The notes under the pieces are model-generated. The model searched no databases. It saw only the letters and a program-made list of their open reading frames with translations, and was not told where the DNA came from. The translations under genes and the position numbers were made by a program. Source: Lentisphaeria bacterium (GTDB lineage Bacteria; Verrucomicrobiota; Lentisphaeria; Victivallales; Victivallaceae). Taken from it: a stretch of DNA of 64,000 nt. Within the stretch, counting starts at the first letter, position 1; each line of letters begins with the position of its first letter. Positions 19,383 to 29,127 of the stretch are shown here, piece by piece. Location of the stretch: positions 4,960,001 to 5,024,000 of the forward strand of contig CP091727.1 in assembly GCA_022009855.1 (NCBI GenBank), read 5' to 3'.

Positions 19383-20673
19383 CCAGAATTTGTCCGGCTG
19401 CCCTAAGTTTTTCGCGGATATCCTCGGGAGAAACTTCCGTCAGCATCTTCCCAGATTTCCTCGCCAATGCCGCTGCAATTCCAGCGGCCTGTCCTGTGGA
19501 GATGCAGGTGGCCATCATACGAACCGAGTCCATTACATGCGGATGAACGGAAAGTCCCCGTCCAACTACTGCCACGTTTTCAAAATCCACGGGGAGAATA
19601 CTGCCCAGCGGAATAGCGGTGAACCCCGGCATTTCTTTTTTCCATTCAGGATGAAAATTGTGCCCAGTGCTGTGACTTCCATAGGACCGGCGAATCAGCG
19701 CGATTCCATCTGCGGGCATTCCCGGAGTAGCCAAGAGCTCTGGTGTGACTGTCGCACGTCCAATAGCGCAGCGTCCCGCACGAACACCGACTCCATAAGA
19801 CGAAGTAATTACTCGGCAGTGTTCAAAACCGGGCATTTCCCGGCGCAGGAAATCAACGATTTCCGGTATTCTCTGCCGAGCCTCGGCATCCATTCTGGTC
19901 ATGTCGAATGAATTGACTCCAGAACCACCAGTCAGCTTGCAGAGAGCAATCAGTACCTTGCCTGCTTCGGGAAGGTATCCGCGTGCGAAATAGTCCAACA
20001 TCCAGGGAGGTGTTTTCCCGGCTGCACGCAGTTCGCGATATCGCGCGTCTCCATCGTCCGGGTCAGAGGGCGCGACATTGTCAACGATAAAGATCAATGA
20101 TTTATGCATGGAGTCATCGTTGGAGAAAGTTCGTGTTCTTCCACCTGCCCGGTGTATAATGTGGGCATCTGCTGTAGCGTCAACGAAGAACTCGGCTTCT
20201 ATTCGCAGGGGGCCTTCCAGCGCATCGGCGAACAGAGCCCGGATCCGTCCATTTGAAACCTCCGCACCATAACGGTGTGTATAAAAAAGTTGCATCACTC
20301 CTGCTTCCGCAAGGAAGTCGAGATAGGCCAGTCGGATGCTTTCCGTATCGGAGCCGATCTTCCTCAGAAGCGGTCTGCCGCCGATGGGGCGGAGTTCCGG
20401 CATTCGCACCCGGTCGCCGAGGTAGAACACAGCCTTTCCTCGGTCATCAAGACGTCGAATCAGTTCTTCTGCCAGCCCCGATACAATTTGACGTCCCGAC
20501 TCCGCAAACCCGAAGAAAATCGGACAGCAGGCAAAGGAGGCAACACCGCCGGGTGTTCCCGACTTATCGATAAGAATTGTGCACAACCCGGCCCGAGCCC
20601 CGGCTACGGCAGCGCCAAAACCGGACGGACCGGCTCCGACAACAGCTAGATCAAATGTCAATTTGTTATTCAT
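19378..20673 (-). CDS. FAD-dependent oxidoreductase (FAD_oxidored type)
   Basis: An intact 431-residue flavoprotein. The dinucleotide-binding start is LAVVGAGPSGFGAAVAGARA with GTPGGVASFACCP just after it. There is EAEFFVDATADAHI near residue 160 and the C-terminal FAD motif NVAVVGRGLSVHPHVMDS followed by TGQAAGIAAALA. Proteins of this type accompany glycan-degrading genes in Lentisphaerota and Planctomycetota; the substrate is unknown. ATG 20673 has CGGAGATAATGGA before it. The upstream DNA is an IS-A tail that ends ~25 bp before the start, so the native promoter may have been displaced. Confidence 0.85.
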   Translation of the reverse strand: MNNKLTFDLAVVGAGPSGFGAAVAGARAGLCTILIDKSGTPGGVASFACCPIFFGFAESGRQIVSGLAEELIRRLDDRGKAVFYLGDRVRMPELRPIGGRPLLRKIGSDTESIRLAYLDFLAEAGVMQLFYTHRYGAEVSNGRIRALFADALEGPLRIEAEFFVDATADAHIIHRAGGRTRTFSNDDSMHKSLIFIVDNVAPSDPDDGDARYRELRAAGKTPPWMLDYFARGYLPEAGKVLIALCKLTGGSGVNSFDMTRMDAEARQRIPEIVDFLRREMPGFEHCRVITSSYGVGVRAGRCAIGRATVTPELLATPGMPADGIALIRRSYGSHSTGHNFHPEWKKEMPGFTAIPLGSILPVDFENVAVVGRGLSVHPHVMDSVRMMATCISTGQAAGIAAALARKSGKMLTEVSPEDIREKLRAAGQILE

Positions 20674-20699
20674 TCCATTATCTCCGTTTTTTATGGATT

Positions 20700-20832
20700 A
20701 AGCCAATTTCAAAATGATTGGCTTTTTTCTGTTACCAACTCGCTTTTTCGTTCGTCAAAATGATTTTGACGAATCCGAAGTGAATTTTTTCTCAAAAGTT
20801 GCTGAAAATCTGAATATTGAGTGTTACTATGT
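20700..20832 (-). repeat. Solo IS-A tail, second diverged type
   Basis: It begins AGCCAATTTCAAAATGATTGGCT, the terminal hairpin of IS-A. It contains a near-perfect palindrome TTCGTCAAAAT/ATTTTGACGAA (20750-20775) in the place of the TGTG/CACA stem of the other tails. No IS-A transposase is attached; the IS4/DUF4372 element at 20842 interrupts it. It lies directly 5' of the FAD oxidoreductase in the orientation that would read out into that gene. Confidence 0.6.
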
Positions 20833-20864
20833 ACCATCTCCCACACCTGTCCTTCTAACAACTT

Positions 20865-21043
20865 TCAAAATAGTGTAATTTGACGTACATCCCCGCTCAG
20901 TGACTCTGAACTTACGCGATTTTTCAAAAGCAGCCCCCTGTTGGTGAAAACGCTGTCGTAAAATGAAAATTTCGGTTGAAAACTTTCCGGCTCCGGAGGC
21001 TTTGTAAAAGGCTGATCCAGCCATCGCCGCAAATCTCTGTAAA
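20865..21043 (-). pseudogene. IS4/DUF4372 transposase, 3' part
   Basis: The last ~60 codons (YRDLRRWLDQPFTKPPEPES, ending in RQITLF) of the transposase whose 5' part lies at 23034-24107. Removing the IS1380 and one TGTAAA repeat joins the two parts as ...NLFVYRDLRRW.... Confidence 0.75.
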
Positions 21044-21537
21044 CCTGAATCCGTGAATTTTTGTTGATGTATTTTTCATTCGGATTCAAATGTTGATTTT
21101 TGCCGGATTTCCCGGTGTTTTTTGTTCTGATTTCCGATCCTGATTCCGCTGATTTTCCGATTCATCGCCATGTATTGTCGATTTCACGAAAAAAACGCTT
21201 TAAATGATTCGAAAATCCCGATTTTTGGCCATAGTCATCTACAGATGTTCTAAATCACCTCCATTTCATATCCAATTTAGGTTGCTTTATTCCTGAATCC
21301 GTGAATTTTTGTTGATGTATTTTTCATTCGGATTCAAATGTTGATTTTGCCGGATTTCCCGGTGTTTTTGTTCTGATTTCCGATCCTGATTCCGCTGATT
21401 TTCCGATTCATCGCCATGTATTGTCGATTTCACGAAAAAAACGCTTTAAATGATTCGAAAATCCCGATTTTTGGCCATAGTCATCTACAGATGTTCTAAA
21501 TCACCTCCATTTCATATCCAATTTAGGTTGCTTTATT
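21044..21537. repeat. Tandem duplication of the IS1380 left end, ~248 bp x 2
   Basis: Two almost identical copies, each starting with the terminal repeat CCTGAATCCGTGA and ending TTGCTTTATT. They differ only in lengths of T-runs (for example GATTTTTGCC versus GATTTTGCC). This fits a solo end left by recombination between two overlapping IS1380 insertions, or a slippage duplication. Confidence 0.85.
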
Positions 21538-21539
21538 GT

Positions 21540-22913
21540 TCAACATCGTGCATACAAATCCTTAAAAATCCGGTAATGCGGATTACCGCGACCGAATGAG
21601 AGCCAAATATATCCAGCGTGTTTCACCACCTTGCAGGCGATATAGATTAAGTCCTGCATCACGGAGCGCAACCGGCGGCGGGCCACCTTATATTCCCGAT
21701 GAAGCAACTGCGGCTTGTTCAGAAAACGTTGTCCCATGATCCGCAAACAATTGAACGCTAAGGCCGCAATATTTAAGATCAAGGCATTCGTCGCAAACTT
21801 GCCGCTCGGCAGTTTTTCAATGTTCATATCAGTCTTCAGCTCACTGTGGAACTGTTCACTGGTTCCGTGATCGTGATATCCCGCGATACATTCTTCTTCC
21901 GTGCAATCAATATTTGTCCACCATGAATCAATTTCGATTTCCGGAAACAGGAAAACTTCCCCGGTTTTCGCATTGGTCAGGCGTTCGGTCGCGGCAACCA
22001 CCATCGTCATGGTTCCCCGCATGGATTCTTCTTCCGACTCGAACAGTTCAGCCGACTTGTCGACAGGAACATTTCCCCATGAATAATGCCAGACATTTTT
22101 TCCATCACGGGACGGCTGTTTTTCACCATACTGTTTCCCAAGTTCCAAATAACGCTCCCGAGGCTCCTTGCGAAGGTTGCGTTTCACGATGAATTTCACC
22201 CCGTATTCATCCAGAACTTTGATGAATTTCCGGTCGTCGTGACCGGAATCAACCCGGACAACGATTTGTCGGAGATTAATTTTCAACGCTTTCACCTGTT
22301 CCAAGCAGCGCCGGAGAAATTCCACCGCTCCATTCTCGCTGTGCTGACTGCCAATCCGCAATTCATTGGCGAGCATATAGCCCTCGCTCCCGAGATAGGC
22401 GAAGATTGGCGCGTATCCATCAATTTGATGATAGGTTCGGGCAATCCCCTCTTTCTTGCAGCCGGGATTCAGCAATGCGGCAACGTCGATATCCAGCGGA
22501 ATCAATTTGTGTTTTCCGATTTTTACCGTTCCAAACGATTCGACCTTGCGCAGAAGATCGCGCATAGCATAATCCAACAACGTCTGCCGGGAATTGAGCT
22601 TCGCGATTAAATCCAGACGTTGACGCAAGGTCTCTTCAGACGGAACACGTTCCAGTTCCAGCGCAAGCCGAAACGCCAACTCATCCCGGAACAACTCGAT
22701 ATCGGCAAAATCAGTGCGCGCAAGCGTGAACAGCCCGACCACCGATTTGATGATTCCGCTGTTGGATATCCAACCTTTTTGATGCGATCCGTTGTCATTT
22801 TATCCACACGTGCCAATCCGCGATTGTCTTTCAGCAAGGCTCCAACCATGGCGATACCGCCAGTGGCTATAATATCTTCATTGCTTTGAGTTATTTTTAA
22901 ACCGAGTCGCCAT
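21540..22913 (-). CDS. IS1380 family transposase, frameshifted
   Basis: About 457 residues from ATG 22913 (MATRFKNNS). The main part (21540-22742) carries a DDE-type core: KLIPLDIDVAALL, RQIVVRVDSGHDDRKFIKVL (catalytic Asp region) and AGYHDHGTSEQFHSELKTD (Glu region), then ALAFNCLRIMGQRFL. Two breaks lie in the N-terminal part, near 22770 and 22890; the second is repaired by one A (NNSKSNEDIIATGGIAMVG). Confidence 0.8.
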
Positions 22914-23033
22914 TCATTTCACCCGTCGGGTTGAGTTTATCCATGTCTCGAAACACATACATAATATACTGCGACTCAACATCTTTTCTTCTATTTTATC
23001 GTCGATTTCACCAATTATTTCACGGATTCAGGT

Positions 23034-24107
23034 GTAAACAAATAGATTCCATTTCAGAAATGTCACCAGTGTGGAAAAATGCCATTCCGCTTTCGATAAA
23101 AACTTCAAATACTTTGTCATCAGTATGGCAATGAGCGCTGTCCGAACTTGGATTTTAACTGCGTTTTCGCTTGTTCCGATAAAACTCTTGATCTTGAAAT
23201 TCTGCTTGAGCATCTTGAAAAAAGCATTCGATCTGCCAGCGCGATTTATAGATGTCCCCGATTGTTCTGGCCTCAAGATCAAAGTTGTTCGTCAGCAAAA
23301 CAAGCGTTCTATGATTTACAACATCACAAACGACTACCTTTCGCAATTGCTCCGGATACTTTTTGCAGGAACCACGCAGATAAATGACTTCATCACTCAG
23401 GATGTTATCGGGATATTGCTTCAAATCGTACTCCGGGGTTGTGTAAGTTGCATTGTTTTTCAGGCGGGTGACAAAATCTATACCGCTCAAGTTCCACTTG
23501 TAGAGCATTGCATAATCAACATACCCGCGATCGCAAACAACCATACTGTTGCGGGGTAAGTCCAGATTTCTTGCGCAGGCGACCTCGTGAACATCGCCGT
23601 GGGTGAAATCCAGGAAAACAGGAAGATAACCATCATGATCCAACAGCATGTTGAGCTTGATTGCCCCCTTAGTTTGACGATAGGTCGCCCAAGGGAAAGC
23701 GCGAACGCAAAGTTCTATCAGCGTTGCATCCAAACTGTACAACTTTCGCTTGAATGAAAATTCATGCTTCGGGGCAATCGCCTTGCAGTGTTTCAACAAC
23801 ATGAAGAAAAGCTCCTTAAAATTTCCGGATCCCGATGTCGATTGGCATACGAAAGATTCGACTTATTCGGGGTGTTTTCTACTCCAAGATGGTTCAGCTT
23901 TCCTCCACATGTTCTCAGCCCACCACAAATCTCGCGCAAACTGTTCGCCTGAGGTGGTTGACAAAAGATCATCGACACAAAATGTGCCCAACAGTCAAAG
24001 GTCTGTTTTCGTTTATCGCCATCATATTTCATTACGATTTCTTTAAATTCCCGCTTCGGAATCAAATCCAGCACTTGACGAAACAGACTTACGGATGTAT
24101 TCTTCAT
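23034..24107 (-). pseudogene. IS4/DUF4372 transposase, 5' part, interrupted by IS1380
   Basis: It starts at ATG 24107 (AGGAGG 7 bp before). The N-terminal DUF4372-like part has VMKYDGDKRKQTFDCWAHFV and SLREICGGLRTCGGKL. The catalytic domain has Asp in KLYSLDATLIELC, Asp in VVCDRGYVDY and Glu in SRWQIECFFK, followed by LGTSENAVKIQ-like sequence. Two one-base breaks occur, near 23805 and 23215. The reading frame runs into the IS1380 terminal repeat at NLFVY and resumes at 21043 as YRDLRRWLDQPF. Confidence 0.8.
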
Positions 24108-24220
24108 GACGGAGCCTCCTTGTTTTTTCTGGCATCCGTAATATACTGTTATGGGCAAATTGGCTCCACTTTTTTCATCCCTCTAAAAGTTTGTTAGGAC
24201 AGGTGTGACCATCTCCTTAT

Positions 24221-25717
24221 TTAGGGTCTGCTGAACCGGAAGGGTTCATGCTGCATTTTGAAAAAACGGCATAATGACCGGTTCCCGCTCCATGAAAAAT
24301 AAAGGCCGGAATCGGAAGAGCAAAAAGATTCCGTATTCCACAGGCAGCGGATCAAGTTCGCCGCAAGGAAGGCCATGGCAATAACAGTTTCAGAACAATC
24401 TCTGCGTCGAGCCATAACCCGTCCCAGTCCAAAGCGTCGTTTACACTGTCCAAACTTTCCTTCAATGGCATTGCGAGCTGAATTGTCAGCGAGCTGCTGC
24501 TTCAGAAATTCCGGATTCAGGATTTTTGCAGGTCGTCCGAGACGTGGGCCGGAAAGCCTGATTCCATGTCCTGCGCAATATCGCAGATTTTCCCTGTTGC
24601 GGAACAGTTTGTCCGCCAGAACAGCTTCCGGATAATGTCCCGTTCGAACGCGGTAACGTTCACAAATCATTTGCAGATCGCCACCTTCATTGTATGCGTT
24701 CCAGGAAAGGCGCTCAATTCTTGCATATCCGTTTTCCAGGCTGACGGTCAGTTTCGCCCCGAATTCCGTTTCATGCCCGGCCTTGCCACGGACGATCGGA
24801 CGAACATGCGGCTGATGCAAACTGACAATCCGGTCATCAATGCGCCTTGAATGACTGTCCAGCATCGTTCGCTGTTGATCGTAAAGGGTTCGGATCAGGA
24901 TCAGTTGTTCTGCAATGATTTGCGGGATATTCCCGCAACGATCACGCAACTTCGCGATGAACGCCAGATTTCGGCGGATGGCGTTAAGCAGAAAACGCAA
25001 AGCTCTGCGACGTTTTGATACACCACATTTCGGATGTTTGATGATCTCAAGATAACGCTTGCGGCAGATTTCCCGTTTCGTCCGGGGGCGTGGATTCCTG
25101 TCGCCGCATTGTCCACGCAATTTGTCGATGACAGTCTCTGTGAGTTCGCGCGCTTCGTTGACCAGATTCAAATCCGTCGGATACCTGATGTCTGCCGGCG
25201 CGCAAGTTGCATCCATCAGAATGGTTCCGGAATTTTCTTCCTCACTTGAATTTGAATTCTCGGGCGGGACGCCGCCTCCGTCTGGTGGGGGATCATCTTC
25301 CGGACGCATGGAGTTTTGCGCTAACTCGATTATTTTGTCATTCAACGACATCACAACTTCCCGGGGCAAACGTTTCCGAAAATGCGTCAGCAGCGAAGCG
25401 CTGAAAGGTGCCTTCGTCTGGAAGCTTTTAAAGCCAAGAAAATATTGAAGATACGGATTTTCGATCACGCTTTCCACGACTTCACGATCGCTCAGACCAA
25501 GAATTTCCTTGATCAGCAAGGCACCGAGTGCTATACGGACATTCAACGCTACTTCTCCTCGACCATGGCTTTTGAAGTGTCGGGCATACTCTGACTCCAC
25601 CTCTTCCCAAGGGACAAAATCGGCCATTTTCACCCAACGGTTTTCAGGATTCAGACGCCCCGCAAAATACAGACCAATCTCCGGCAATTCTTTGTTCTGA
25701 CACGTTTTTCGATACAT
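24221..25717 (-). CDS. IS5-superfamily transposase, 498 residues
   Basis: Intact. Near the N-terminus are VPWEEVESEYARHF and ALGALLIKEILGLSDREVVE. Asp in TILMDATCAPADI is the first catalytic residue. A long insert RNLAFIAKLRDRCGN precedes VRPIVRGKAGHETEFG. PEAVLADKLFRNREN supplies the second Asp and SARNAIEGKFGQCKRR the Glu. The stop codon is created at the junction with the target repeat, so the exact C-terminus depends on the insertion site. Confidence 0.85.
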   Translation of the reverse strand: MYRKTCQNKELPEIGLYFAGRLNPENRWVKMADFVPWEEVESEYARHFKSHGRGEVALNVRIALGALLIKEILGLSDREVVESVIENPYLQYFLGFKSFQTKAPFSASLLTHFRKRLPREVVMSLNDKIIELAQNSMRPEDDPPPDGGGVPPENSNSSEEENSGTILMDATCAPADIRYPTDLNLVNEARELTETVIDKLRGQCGDRNPRPRTKREICRKRYLEIIKHPKCGVSKRRRALRFLLNAIRRNLAFIAKLRDRCGNIPQIIAEQLILIRTLYDQQRTMLDSHSRRIDDRIVSLHQPHVRPIVRGKAGHETEFGAKLTVSLENGYARIERLSWNAYNEGGDLQMICERYRVRTGHYPEAVLADKLFRNRENLRYCAGHGIRLSGPRLGRPAKILNPEFLKQQLADNSARNAIEGKFGQCKRRFGLGRVMARRRDCSETVIAMAFLAANLIRCLWNTESFCSSDSGLYFSWSGNRSLCRFFKMQHEPFRFSRP

Positions 25718-25836
25718 CTCTCTTTCCTTACTGCACGGTTTTTCTCATTTTTCAGGTATAAGATACTGCATAATCAGAACTTTTTCTGCTACAATTTATT
25801 CAATTTCAATAGATTTTATCGCATTCAGCAGACCCT
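24223..25836 (-). mobile_element. IS5-superfamily element
   Basis: Inverted repeats AGGGTCTGCTGAA (24223-24235) and TTCAGCAGACCCT (25824-25836) are flanked by direct repeats ATTT (24219-24222, 25837-25840). It encloses a single intact transposase gene. The target lies 3' of the prepilin-type gene at 25917. Confidence 0.8.
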
Positions 25837-25916
25837 ATTTATATGATTCTCCGAGTTTTTCTGTTATGGAGTATTTTCCGCAAACATCATGTTCGTAGGA
25901 AGATATGACCTTCAAC

Positions 25917-26753
25917 TTACGGCGCATTGGTGCCATCGCCGAAGATACTTTTTCGGATGCCTTCACTTGTAGAGCGGGAAGAGTGTAAGTAGTTTCCTCC
26001 AACGCTAACGCAATTGCCGGCCAACATGGCGACATTAGTACGACCAGAATGTCTGAGAAATGATTGCCAGTTTGCGGAGGATAAATCGGTGGCACTCAAG
26101 TTCCAGACATCCACATACAAGGGGGTTGAATACGCATCGCCTATTCCGAAACGGTTTGATGGATTACGTACATGGCTCAGTTTCACACACCAGAAAGACC
26201 CGGTATTGGTCATGTCGCCATAACGATTGTTCTCATTGGCGATCATCTCCTTGTTATAACTGTAACTGACTGGAGCAAGATACTGTCCATTCTGTACGAA
26301 ATTGGAGTTTTTCCAGACTACTTCATCAGTTGGACAACGATACGCACCTTGTAGACGTCCTTGTTTGCGACCGCCCGTGGGCGATGCAACGAGAAACTCA
26401 TAGGAGCGGCTGTCCGTCCCCGGCTGGAGCGCAACATAGTTCAGATACGGAGCAAGCCGGACATACCATGACGGATTGTCTGCCGCCACATATCCGGACC
26501 TAAAAACGGTTCCCGTCAATTTTTTCATAAACGGCAGGAAATCGTCATAGTCATGACAGTACATGTTCATAGCCGTGATACATTGCTTGAGGTTTGAACT
26601 ACAGCTTATTTGTCGCGCCTTCTCCCTCGCTTTGTTCAACAATGGCAACAGCAGCGCCGCCAGAATGGCTATTATGGCCACGACAACTAACAACTCGACC
26701 AAGGAAAAAATTGCCCTACGCTGCAAAAATGAAGTTGTGTTTGAATCTTTCAT
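25917..26753 (-). CDS. Prepilin-type N-terminal domain protein
   Basis: An intact 278-residue exported protein. The cleavage/methylation motif IFSLVELLVVVAIIAILAAL (residues ~14-33) has the conserved Glu at +5, followed by LLPLLNKAREKARQISCSSN and a C-terminal globular domain with RHSGRTNVAMLAGNCVSVGG, a degenerate H-x-DG region. It lies 20 bp after the Asp-box protein gene and is probably in its operon. Confidence 0.85.
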   Translation of the reverse strand: MKDSNTTSFLQRRAIFSLVELLVVVAIIAILAALLLPLLNKAREKARQISCSSNLKQCITAMNMYCHDYDDFLPFMKKLTGTVFRSGYVAADNPSWYVRLAPYLNYVALQPGTDSRSYEFLVASPTGGRKQGRLQGAYRCPTDEVVWKNSNFVQNGQYLAPVSYSYNKEMIANENNRYGDMTNTGSFWCVKLSHVRNPSNRFGIGDAYSTPLYVDVWNLSATDLSSANWQSFLRHSGRTNVAMLAGNCVSVGGNYLHSSRSTSEGIRKSIFGDGTNAP

Positions 26754-26774
26754 TTTGCCTTCCTTTCGTAGTTT

Positions 26775-29114
26775 TTATTTTTTTACGGGCGCGTCAGAAT
26801 CGAAATATTCGCAAACGGCATAAGGTTCATGGTAGAATACTCTGCGCGGATCGTTTTGATCAATCAGAAGATTATAAACTCGTCCCGTCATGGCGACTTC
26901 ACCAGAAATAGTCTTCCAGTTCTTTCCTCCGTCTGTACTTCGAACCCATGCCGGCTGTTTTGTCACATCGAACGATGTGTAGTGCGAATAAATCCAGTTG
27001 GGATTATACGGATTGACCGCCACGAAGCGGTATTCTTTACCAGAGGCGACGAGGTTCCAGGTTTTACCTGCGTCCTGGCTGCGCCAGATTTTACCCTCAC
27101 CCCAGTAGCCCGTTCCTTCCTTGGTCACCACATAAATGTTTTCAGGGGCACTTTTACAGAAGGCGATGCAGAAAATACGTTTCCCCAGTTTTTCGGGACA
27201 GACGGGATGCCATGATTCCGCGCCGTCATCGGAACGGAAAAGCCCGTATTGGTGGAATCTTCTCCCGTCAGTATCGTTGTCCAGCATGGAACCGGCAAAA
27301 AGTGTTTTTCCGATTTTGACCAGTTTTGTTACCGGTCCGGGTGGCAAACCATTGACTGTTTTCCGCCAGGATTTTCCTCCATCCGTAGTTTTCCAAAGTC
27401 CGTAGTTGGCACAAAGATAAAGAGTTCCCGGGGTGATTGGAGCATCGGTCTCAATTACGATTCCGGAGTCCGCAAGCTTCTCTTTCCTGTTTTTTGTTAC
27501 GGCATCAGATGGACCGATTTCCACCCAGGAGTGTCCGAAATCATCCGAACGATAGGCGCGGTTGGTGCCGAATGTAGCGTACAATCGCCCCTTGACCCTT
27601 GGTTCAAGCGTGATGGAATGGCACCATCCCCAACCGGTTTCGCCACTGGTTCTAAGGCCGCGTGTCGGACATTCCCAACTTTCCCCGCCGTCGCGGGAAA
27701 TCATGATTCCATGGTCGAATATACCAGCGTAAAATATGCGAGAATCGAAGATGTCCCGATACATTCCGGAAGAGCACAGCAGGTGGACACCACGCGACTT
27801 GATTCTGTGAGTATATTTCACCGGATGGATGTCGCCGAACAGACCAGGAGCAAACGCATCTGTGTAGTCGAACATGATGTCCGACCATGATTTTCCGCCA
27901 TCAGTACTCATGGTCGTCCCGCAGTTATCGTTGTAGGCGATGGTGTCAGGGTCGGCTGCACTGACGGCCAGGTTCATCATTCCATCCACACGCCAAACCA
28001 GTGAATTACGGAAATTTCCGCCGCCGCCGTTGATCAGGAAGGTTCTTGATGTTCCATCCTCGTTATCAAAGCGTTTGTAGACTGTGTCGGGGTTGGTGAC
28101 TATTTTCCAGTTTTTGCCGCCATCGTCCGAGCGGTAGACGCTACCCGGAGAATGAATCCCCAAATAACAGCGATCGGGATGCGAAGCGCAGGAACGGACA
28201 ATCCAACCATTCCTTTTTTCAGGCGGAAGAGTCAACTTGGTCAGATTCAAACCGCCGTTGGATTCTTTCCATGTTTTGCCGAAATCAAAGCTTGAATACA
28301 CACCGCCATAACAGCTTCCTGCGGGAGTCCGTCCGGGAAGAACCGTCAGGAGAGTCCGTACCTCCTTCCCGACTTTAACCGAGTCGAGGGTCCCGAAGCG
28401 AGGTTCAGCCCCGGGCGGAAACGGCAGTCGATCAGCAATGGATTTCCATGACATTCCGCCGTTTTCGCTGACATAGAGGCCGGAATAACCGGAAACCATC
28501 AGCCTGCGTGATTTCGGGTTTGACAGTGAATCAATGACAAGTTCAGTGAATCCGCTTCCTGGTTCCGCGTTGACCGGTGGGGCAAGTCTTGTCCAGGTCA
28601 GTCCGCCATCCGCAGTGAAGAATATCCAACCGCAAGTCCACTTTGACGGTTTCATGTTCGGCGTGCCGCCCTGCATTATATAAACCCGATTGCAGTCGTC
28701 AGGATCAATTGTGACATAGGTATAGCGTCTGCCCTCGCCGCCCAGTGATGCCGTCATGAGTTCAAAGGTTATTCCGCCATCGGTCGACTTGTATGCACCG
28801 TGTTCACTTACGATCCACGCGATCTTGGGATTCGAGGCAGAAAACGCAGCGCCGAAACAGCCGCGGTACCCTGGATTGGTCTTGTTGTGATCACCCAGCA
28901 CCTGCCAGGACTTTCCACCGTCCGCTGTGCGGAATGCATAGCCCATGTCAAGACCGGAAAGAATGATCCCGGAATTTTTCGGGTGAATTGCCAGTGCGCG
29001 ACAGGAGCCGCCGGGCCCCGCAGAAAAGCGGCGGACTGTGGAATTCTGTTCACGCGCAGCAGTTACAGTTGCCAGCAGTACGATGGTGGTAAAAAGTGAG
29101 AGTGATGATTTCAT
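26775..29114 (-). CDS. Secreted Asp-box (BNR/VPS10-like) double beta-propeller protein, putative glycosidase
   Basis: An intact 779-residue exported protein with signal peptide MKSSLSLFTTIVLLATVTA. Thirteen Asp-box motifs of the S/T-x-D-x-G-x-[ST]-W kind are visible, e.g. RTADGGKSW, FTADGGLTW, SENGGMSW, RSDDGGKNW, SRDGGESW, TTDGGKSW, RSQDAGKTW and RSTDGGKNW. They imply two seven-bladed propellers, as in GH74 xyloglucanases and sortilin-like proteins. I cannot identify catalytic residues, so a binding or lyase-like role remains possible. It has its own SD (GGAGA), and an IS-A tail ends 4 bp upstream of that SD. Confidence 0.8.
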   Translation of the reverse strand: MKSSLSLFTTIVLLATVTAAREQNSTVRRFSAGPGGSCRALAIHPKNSGIILSGLDMGYAFRTADGGKSWQVLGDHNKTNPGYRGCFGAAFSASNPKIAWIVSEHGAYKSTDGGITFELMTASLGGEGRRYTYVTIDPDDCNRVYIMQGGTPNMKPSKWTCGWIFFTADGGLTWTRLAPPVNAEPGSGFTELVIDSLSNPKSRRLMVSGYSGLYVSENGGMSWKSIADRLPFPPGAEPRFGTLDSVKVGKEVRTLLTVLPGRTPAGSCYGGVYSSFDFGKTWKESNGGLNLTKLTLPPEKRNGWIVRSCASHPDRCYLGIHSPGSVYRSDDGGKNWKIVTNPDTVYKRFDNEDGTSRTFLINGGGGNFRNSLVWRVDGMMNLAVSAADPDTIAYNDNCGTTMSTDGGKSWSDIMFDYTDAFAPGLFGDIHPVKYTHRIKSRGVHLLCSSGMYRDIFDSRIFYAGIFDHGIMISRDGGESWECPTRGLRTSGETGWGWCHSITLEPRVKGRLYATFGTNRAYRSDDFGHSWVEIGPSDAVTKNRKEKLADSGIVIETDAPITPGTLYLCANYGLWKTTDGGKSWRKTVNGLPPGPVTKLVKIGKTLFAGSMLDNDTDGRRFHQYGLFRSDDGAESWHPVCPEKLGKRIFCIAFCKSAPENIYVVTKEGTGYWGEGKIWRSQDAGKTWNLVASGKEYRFVAVNPYNPNWIYSHYTSFDVTKQPAWVRSTDGGKNWKTISGEVAMTGRVYNLLIDQNDPRRVFYHEPYAVCEYFDSDAPVKK

Positions 29115-29127
29115 GGTAAGTTCTCCT

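Larger units (their letters stand above)
21044..23033 (-). mobile_element. IS1380-family element with a duplicated end
   Basis: Terminal repeats CCTGAATCCGTGA (21044) and TCACGGATTCAGG (ending 23033) are flanked by a direct repeat TGTAAA (21038-21043 and 23034-23039). The left end is present twice in tandem (21044-21291 and 21292-21537). Only one transposase gene is present. Confidence 0.85.
20842..24207 (-). mobile_element. IS4-family element (DUF4372 type) carrying a nested IS1380
   Basis: Ends CACACCTGTCCT... (20842) and ...AGGACAGGTGTG (24207) are inverted repeats flanked by a 9-bp direct repeat ACCATCTCC (20833-20841 and 24208-24216), the target duplication. The transposase gene inside is split by the IS1380 element at 21044-23033. 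Without it the element would be about 1.37 kb. Confidence 0.85.

Noticed and set aside
21044..21537. CRISPR or satellite array
   Set aside because: Only two units of ~248 bp without spacers; each starts with the IS1380 terminal repeat.
20842..25836. Composite transposon carrying cargo between two IS elements
   Set aside because: No cargo gene lies between the elements; the structure is explained by separate nested and adjacent insertions with their own target repeats.
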